From the NCBI GenBank assembly GCA_004211695.1, contig SEEV01000066.1, positions 1-46,726 on the forward strand: DNA of 46,726 nucleotides, given 5' to 3'. Source of the DNA: Rhodococcus sp. (in: high G+C Gram-positive bacteria) (GTDB lineage: Bacteria; Actinomycetota; Actinomycetes; Mycobacteriales; Mycobacteriaceae). A model generated the notes under the pieces. The model worked only from the letters and a program-made list of their open reading frames with translations, did not search any database and was not told where the DNA came from. The translations under genes and the position numbers were made by a program. Positions 42,853 to 46,726 of the stretch are shown piece by piece. The number at the start of each line of letters is the position of its first letter. Within the stretch, counting starts at the first letter, position 1.

Positions 42853-44256
42853 TCAGATTCGGTGCGGTGTTCCACCGAAGAGGGTGGCTCGGACGGCGTC
42901 GGCGGATGGTGCGGTGAGGACGTCGACGAGCGGAGCGTGGAGTATTACCAGATCCGCGGCTGCGCCCGGGCGGACGGTGCGGGGTCGGCCGCCGGGATCG
43001 TCCGCGGGTGTGAGGTATCGCGTCAATGCTTCTGCAGCTGTGAGGCATTCGTCGATCCCAATGATTTCACCGGTCGGTGCCCGTCGGTTCACCGCGGCGG
43101 TGATCACTGCCCAGGGGTCCGCGGGCCCATATGGGGCGTCGCTCGACAGCGCGACCGGGACGCCCGCCTCGATCAGTGACCGGCAGCGGTACAGGTCGGG
43201 GTGGTCGATCGCCTCGAGGTCGCGCAGATAGTCGTCGCCGCGGTGCGCGAGAAAGCCGGGCTGGGTGACGACGGTGAGTCCTCGTTGCCGGAGACCGTCG
43301 ATCGTCTCTCTGGGAATGAGCGCGCCGTGTTCGATGCGGTCACCGGCCTGCGTCCCGACGTCGTCGAGAACCGCGAGCAGGAGAAGCAACGACTCTCTGG
43401 TGACGCAATGCACGGCCACCGCCCGGCCTCGGTCGTGGACGTCGCGGATCCGGTCGGCGAGGTCGTCGAGGTCGGGTAGCCCGGAGTCGGCCAGCACGAT
43501 CTTGTAGGGACCCACGGTGACTCGGCCCTGCGGTGAGGTGGTGTCGCTGTCGGGCGGTGCCCCGAGTAGGTGCACTCGCTGCGGCAGGCTGCCGTCCGCG
43601 GCCGACTCCGCGATCGCTGCGCGTGAACTGGGGTCGAGGTCCGGGCCGGCGTCGGTGACACCCGTGATCCCCCACCGGGCGAGGGCGGCGCCGACCGCAT
43701 CGAGGCGCGGCGGACCGGACGGCGGGAGCCGGTCCCGCAGCCAGGCGTCGGCCCGCCACACCCTGCCGGTGGGACGGCCGTCCGGGGCACGCTCGATGCC
43801 CGGATGCGCCGCGTCGGCCAAACGCACGGCAGCACTGGCGGCGCCGTTGAGCATCCACATCGCGCCGCTGCGGTGCTGGATGCGCACCGGCCGCGCGGCG
43901 TGAAGTCGGTCGATCGCATCGGTATCGAGATCGCCCGCGACCGTCTCGATGTAGCCGGCGCCGCGTACCCAGCCGTTGTCGTCGCCCGGCGCCCGCCCGA
44001 GCGCGTCGGCCAGGGCGGCGGCGTCGCGGACAGTCGGCGGCCCGCAGGGCACGGACGCTGCGTCAGCGGCCATCGCATGGAGGTGCAGGTGGTGGTCGTG
44101 CAGACCGGGGATCAGGGCGCCGCCATCGGCGTCGATCATGTCCGCCGACGTCGTGGGCAGCTTCGGTCCCACCGCCGTGATCCGGCCGTCGCAGATCGAC
44201 ACGTCGATCCCGGGGACGCCGTCGACCTCCGCGTTGCGGATCACGAGGCCGGTCAC
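42853..44256 (-). CDS. Amidohydrolase-3-family protein
   Basis: A 467-residue protein from the GTG at 44256, which overlaps the CoA-transferase stop by four bases. The metal motif LIPGLHDHHLHLHAMA is N-terminal, HCVTRESLLLLLAVLDD and RIEHGALIP supply further ligands, and ALSSDAPYGPADPWAVI is the C-terminal aspartate region. The family (YtcJ-like) hydrolyses amides, formamides or cyclic imides with unknown natural substrates. It is coupled to the CoA-transferase gene. A fragment of a second copy lies at 23815-23939. Confidence 0.9.
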   Translation of the reverse strand: MTGLVIRNAEVDGVPGIDVSICDGRITAVGPKLPTTSADMIDADGGALIPGLHDHHLHLHAMAADAASVPCGPPTVRDAAALADALGRAPGDDNGWVRGAGYIETVAGDLDTDAIDRLHAARPVRIQHRSGAMWMLNGAASAAVRLADAAHPGIERAPDGRPTGRVWRADAWLRDRLPPSGPPRLDAVGAALARWGITGVTDAGPDLDPSSRAAIAESAADGSLPQRVHLLGAPPDSDTTSPQGRVTVGPYKIVLADSGLPDLDDLADRIRDVHDRGRAVAVHCVTRESLLLLLAVLDDVGTQAGDRIEHGALIPRETIDGLRQRGLTVVTQPGFLAHRGDDYLRDLEAIDHPDLYRCRSLIEAGVPVALSSDAPYGPADPWAVITAAVNRRAPTGEIIGIDECLTAAEALTRYLTPADDPGGRPRTVRPGAAADLVILHAPLVDVLTAPSADAVRATLFGGTPHRI

Positions 44257-45506
44257 GGCGCCGCGATCCCCAACGACCGCAGCACGGCCGCGGTGTCCAC
44301 CCCGGATTCGGGGGCGCACCCGGCCGGTACCCGTGCGCGCGGCTCGGCGATCGGAACGACACCCGATGCGGTCTCGACCATCCACCTGCCGTCACGCCGA
44401 ACGGACTTCGGCGCCGGGTCGTCCGTCAGCGTCGACGCGACCAGGTCCGACATCGACAGATCCCAGAGGTGCCCCGAGCCGTCGGCAGGTGCGGACATCG
44501 CGAGCGCCGCGGCGGTGACCCCGGTCAATGGATCGGCGAGCGCCTCGCCGACGAAGACCGGGCCGCTCACATCACGCGCGATCAGGCCTGCGGTCGCGGA
44601 AAGGTCGTCGCCGAAGCCGATCCGGTCGGAGGAGCGTCCGGCCGCGGTGATCGACACCCACGTCGCCCCGCGGTCGACAAATGCGGCGGCGTCGAGCCCG
44701 AAATTCGCCAGTGCGCGCGGGCGGGACGCCTCGATCACGATGTCGGCGGCGGCGACGAGTGCGCTCAGGGCCCGGCGCCCCGCGGTCGTGGCGGGATCGA
44801 GCACCACCGATTCGTGCCCGGCATGGAGCAGCCGGTAGAACGCGGCGTTCCCTGCTCGCGCGCCGTCCGGGCGGTCCGGTGTCTCGACCTTCACCACGCG
44901 GGCTCCCGCGAGTCCGAGCAGATGGGCGCACAGCGGGCCGGCCCACAGGGCACTGAAGTCGACGACCAGCAATCCGTCGACGGGCCGAGGGTGCAGCGGC
45001 ATCGGTGGGAGTGGAGGTGTGCGCGCCCGCACCACCGGGCCCGCGGCGACGCTCACCAGAGCCGCCCGTTGCGCCAACTCTGTGCCACTGTGGCGGCGAA
45101 CCCAGTCAGCGACGACGGGCCAGGGATCGTCCTCGTCCACGACGTCGCTCACCATGGCGCCGAGGAGCGCCGGATCGTCGGGGCGGGCACAGGAGACGGC
45201 GGCCCACCCGTCGGCGGTCTGGAGCAACCGGCAGCTCCCGCCCAGCGACACATCGCCCCGGCGCCGGAAACCGGTGAATGCCGCCCGCTCCGAGAGCAAC
45301 TCGGCACCGTCGACTCCGATCCGCCTACCACCGAGGGCGCTGACGTCGGAGATCCACGAGGCCATCGCCCGCGCGACCGTCGCCGCCCGCCCGGGAGGGA
45401 CGATCGGTGGGCCGCCGGTTCGGCCGGTGAGGGCTACCACTCCACTTTCGGCCCAGTCCCGCACCGGATCCGGCGCCGGGTATGCGAGCGGGGGCGGGAT
45501 GAACAC
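44253..45506 (-). CDS. CoA-transferase (CaiB/BaiF) with reordered domains
   Basis: A 417-residue protein from GTG at 45506. The segment that starts normal CaiB proteins (LLVVDFSALWAGPLCAHLLG then ARVVKVETPDRPDGAR) lies at about residue 177, and the likely catalytic Asp follows in VGEALADPLTGV. Residues 60-165 (FRRRGDVSLGGSCRLLQTAD, DPWPVVADWVRR) look like the small domain that normally follows the first half, so the order resembles a circular permutation. CoA transfer to an unknown acid is the expected reaction. It is preceded by a -10 box six bases before the start, suggesting a leaderless transcript. Confidence 0.85.
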   Translation of the reverse strand: MFIPPPLAYPAPDPVRDWAESGVVALTGRTGGPPIVPPGRAATVARAMASWISDVSALGGRRIGVDGAELLSERAAFTGFRRRGDVSLGGSCRLLQTADGWAAVSCARPDDPALLGAMVSDVVDEDDPWPVVADWVRRHSGTELAQRAALVSVAAGPVVRARTPPLPPMPLHPRPVDGLLVVDFSALWAGPLCAHLLGLAGARVVKVETPDRPDGARAGNAAFYRLLHAGHESVVLDPATTAGRRALSALVAAADIVIEASRPRALANFGLDAAAFVDRGATWVSITAAGRSSDRIGFGDDLSATAGLIARDVSGPVFVGEALADPLTGVTAAALAMSAPADGSGHLWDLSMSDLVASTLTDDPAPKSVRRDGRWMVETASGVVPIAEPRARVPAGCAPESGVDTAAVLRSLGIAAP

Positions 45507-45512
45507 CGCTCG

Positions 45513-45522
45513 ATCCTATGCT
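45513..45522. promoter_or_regulatory. Overlapping divergent -10 elements
   Basis: On the minus strand TAGGAT (45518-45513) ends six bases before the GTG of the CoA-transferase, the spacing of a leaderless gene. On the plus strand TATGCT (45517-45522) lies 14 bases before the GTG of the crotonase fusion. Only 30 bp separate the two starts, so the promoters overlap. Confidence 0.5.
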
Positions 45523-45536
45523 GCAAGCTGTCATGC

Positions 45537-46613
45537 GTGGATACCTCGCTGCCCATGATCACCCCACAGGACCTCCTGGACGGTGTCGCCGACTCTCCGT
45601 TGCTTACCGCAGGTGCCCGGGTGGACACTCCGCTGCTCCTGGTGGATCTCGATGTCGGGGTCGACGAGGACGTTGCGGCTCGCGCCGCCGAGCGCGCACG
45701 GCGCACCGACCGTCTACTGGTCGGTGTGCGCCGCACCCCGGGCCCGGTTCCCGAACCGATCGCCGACCTCGCCGCCGGCCTCGACACCACCCTCGCCATC
45801 GGTGCCGACCCGGCCGACAAGTGGGTCGTCAGTGTGGACGACCTGGACACCGCGGTCGCCGAACTGCACGGCGTCGTGGCCGACAACGTGCACGCCGCGA
45901 TGGTGCTCGGCCAGGTCCTGCGGCTGTCGGAGAACCTCCCGGTGCCACAGGCAATCGACGTCGAATCGCTGGCCTACTCCACGCTCCTCGGGACGCCGGG
46001 GTTCCGGCGGTGGCTCGAGCAACGTGGTCCGCGCCCGTTGCCGCCGCCGTCACAGGAACCGGTCCTCGTGCGGCGCGATGCCGAGCGGCTGCTGATCACC
46101 CTCAACCGGCCCGAGCGCCGCAACGCCTACGGCGCCGAGGTGCGCGACGGGCTCGTCGAGGCGCTCAGGCTGGCCATCGCGGACGACACGATCACCGCGA
46201 TCGTGCTCGACGGGGCGGGACCGTCGTTCTCCGCAGGCGGCGACCTCGACGAGTTCGGCACCACCCCCGACCTCGCCACAGCGCACCTCATTCGCACCCG
46301 CGCCGGCGCCGGCCGGCTGGTATCGCAGCTGGCCGACCGCATCGAGGTCCGGGTGCACGGCAGCTGCGTCGGAGCCGGAATCGAGGCACCCGCATTCGCA
46401 GGCCGGATCGTGGCCGTGCCGGGCACCGTGTTCCGTTTGCCGGAGGTGTCCATGGGGTTGATCCCCGGAGCCGGCGGCACCGTGAGTGTGCCGCGGCGGA
46501 TCGGCCGATGGCGGGCTTTCTGGCTGTGCGTCACGGGCACCGCCCTCGACACCGACACCGCACTGGCATGGGGTCTCATCGACGAAACCGGCGACGACCC
46601 GCGCCCGCGCTAG
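45537..46613 (+). CDS. Enoyl-CoA hydratase/isomerase with extra N-terminal domain
   Basis: About 358 residues from GTG at 45537 (or 352 from the ATG at 45555; neither has a clear ribosome site). The first 170 residues (DTPLLLVDLDVGVDEDVAAR, HAAMVLGQVLRLSENLPVPQAIDVESLAYS) look like a degenerate crotonase core or a separate dimer domain. The second part is a crotonase: LITLNRPERRNAYGAEVRDG, oxyanion segments SAGGDLDEFG and GSCVGAGIEAPAFAG, then LPEVSMGLIPGAGGTVSVPR. The C-terminal helical region is short. It is divergent from the CoA-transferase and amidohydrolase and likely works with them. Bases 46614-46726 show no further gene. Confidence 0.82.
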   Translation: MDTSLPMITPQDLLDGVADSPLLTAGARVDTPLLLVDLDVGVDEDVAARAAERARRTDRLLVGVRRTPGPVPEPIADLAAGLDTTLAIGADPADKWVVSVDDLDTAVAELHGVVADNVHAAMVLGQVLRLSENLPVPQAIDVESLAYSTLLGTPGFRRWLEQRGPRPLPPPSQEPVLVRRDAERLLITLNRPERRNAYGAEVRDGLVEALRLAIADDTITAIVLDGAGPSFSAGGDLDEFGTTPDLATAHLIRTRAGAGRLVSQLADRIEVRVHGSCVGAGIEAPAFAGRIVAVPGTVFRLPEVSMGLIPGAGGTVSVPRRIGRWRAFWLCVTGTALDTDTALAWGLIDETGDDPRPR

Positions 46614-46726
46614 GAGGCCGCTGAACATGGGCGGTTTCGGGGCTGGCCGCTGTACGGGCTGAGGCGGAAAAGGTGGCGGGCGGCGGCGCGGGATGTCGGA
46701 TTGGCTGCGTGACGCAGCGTGTGAAC

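Noticed and set aside
44469-46613. 714-codon plus-strand frame including the crotonase
   Set aside because: Only the last half is the crotonase; the first half is antisense to the CoA-transferase, so the start was placed at 45537.
1-46726. CRISPR arrays, tRNA/rRNA genes, insertion sequences
   Set aside because: No regularly spaced repeats, no tRNA-like cloverleaf and no transposase or integrase motifs were seen on reading both strands.

Overview
The window is high-GC actinobacterial DNA and reads as Rhodococcus or a close relative. The signs are dense use of GTG and TTG starts, several P450/ferredoxin/ferredoxin-reductase sets, a mycobacterial-type FprA and 7Fe ferredoxin, HtaA and DUF7144 families, and many TetR, MarR and IclR regulators. 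No rRNA, tRNA, CRISPR array, transposase or replication gene was seen. The content (catabolic modules separated by gene remnants) suits an accessory region or a large catabolic plasmid; that is inference.

Layout. Bases 1-2540 hold eroded remnants (PhoU, DUF7144, a three-helix-bundle protein, a GH3 beta-glucosidase) around one intact methyltransferase. Bases 2569-5903 hold a CYP199A-like P450 with a phthalate-dioxygenase-reductase-type partner, a small Cys/His protein and a TetR regulator, probably for O-demethylation of para-alkoxybenzoates. Bases 6030-8610 hold an amidohydrolase broken by a 23-bp tandem duplication, an enoyl-CoA hydratase and a small membrane protein. Bases 8777-14960 hold two drug/proton-antiporter-type MFS transporters, two MarR regulators with visible operators, a DoxX protein and an SDR remnant. 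Bases 15603-19151 are a class I P450 operon (SDR, ferredoxin reductase, 3Fe-4S ferredoxin, P450). Bases 19759-23747 hold two TetR regulators around a frameshifted acyl-CoA ligase and a class II aldolase family protein.

Bases 23971-41291 are the main catabolic block. A Baeyer-Villiger-type monooxygenase is divergent from an SDR. An SDR/AhpD-like/HtaA operon is divergent from an IclR regulator. An electron-transfer operon follows (putidaredoxin-reductase-like protein, 7Fe ferredoxin, FprA-like reductase). Facing it is a translationally coupled operon of P450, 3Fe-4S ferredoxin, DUF35 protein, SCP2-type thiolase and CaiB/BaiF CoA-transferase. An internally deleted aldehyde dehydrogenase, an SDR and an MFS transporter complete the block. 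A 15-base motif (consensus near GTTCAACAAAACGAA) recurs in front of the IclR gene, the electron-transfer operon, the P450 operon, the dehydrogenase and the MFS gene, so I propose one IclR regulon. The implied route is hydroxylation, oxidation to an acid, CoA transfer, then thiolytic or retro-aldol cleavage of an unknown, probably alicyclic or terpenoid/steroid-like, substrate.

Bases 41505-46613 hold an unidentified remnant, a cyclase-family pseudogene, an amidohydrolase-3 protein coupled to an unusually ordered CoA-transferase, and a divergent crotonase fusion. About ten genes in the window are broken, many by internal out-of-frame deletions. The region therefore looks like a catabolic island under decay, unless some single-base breaks are sequencing errors.
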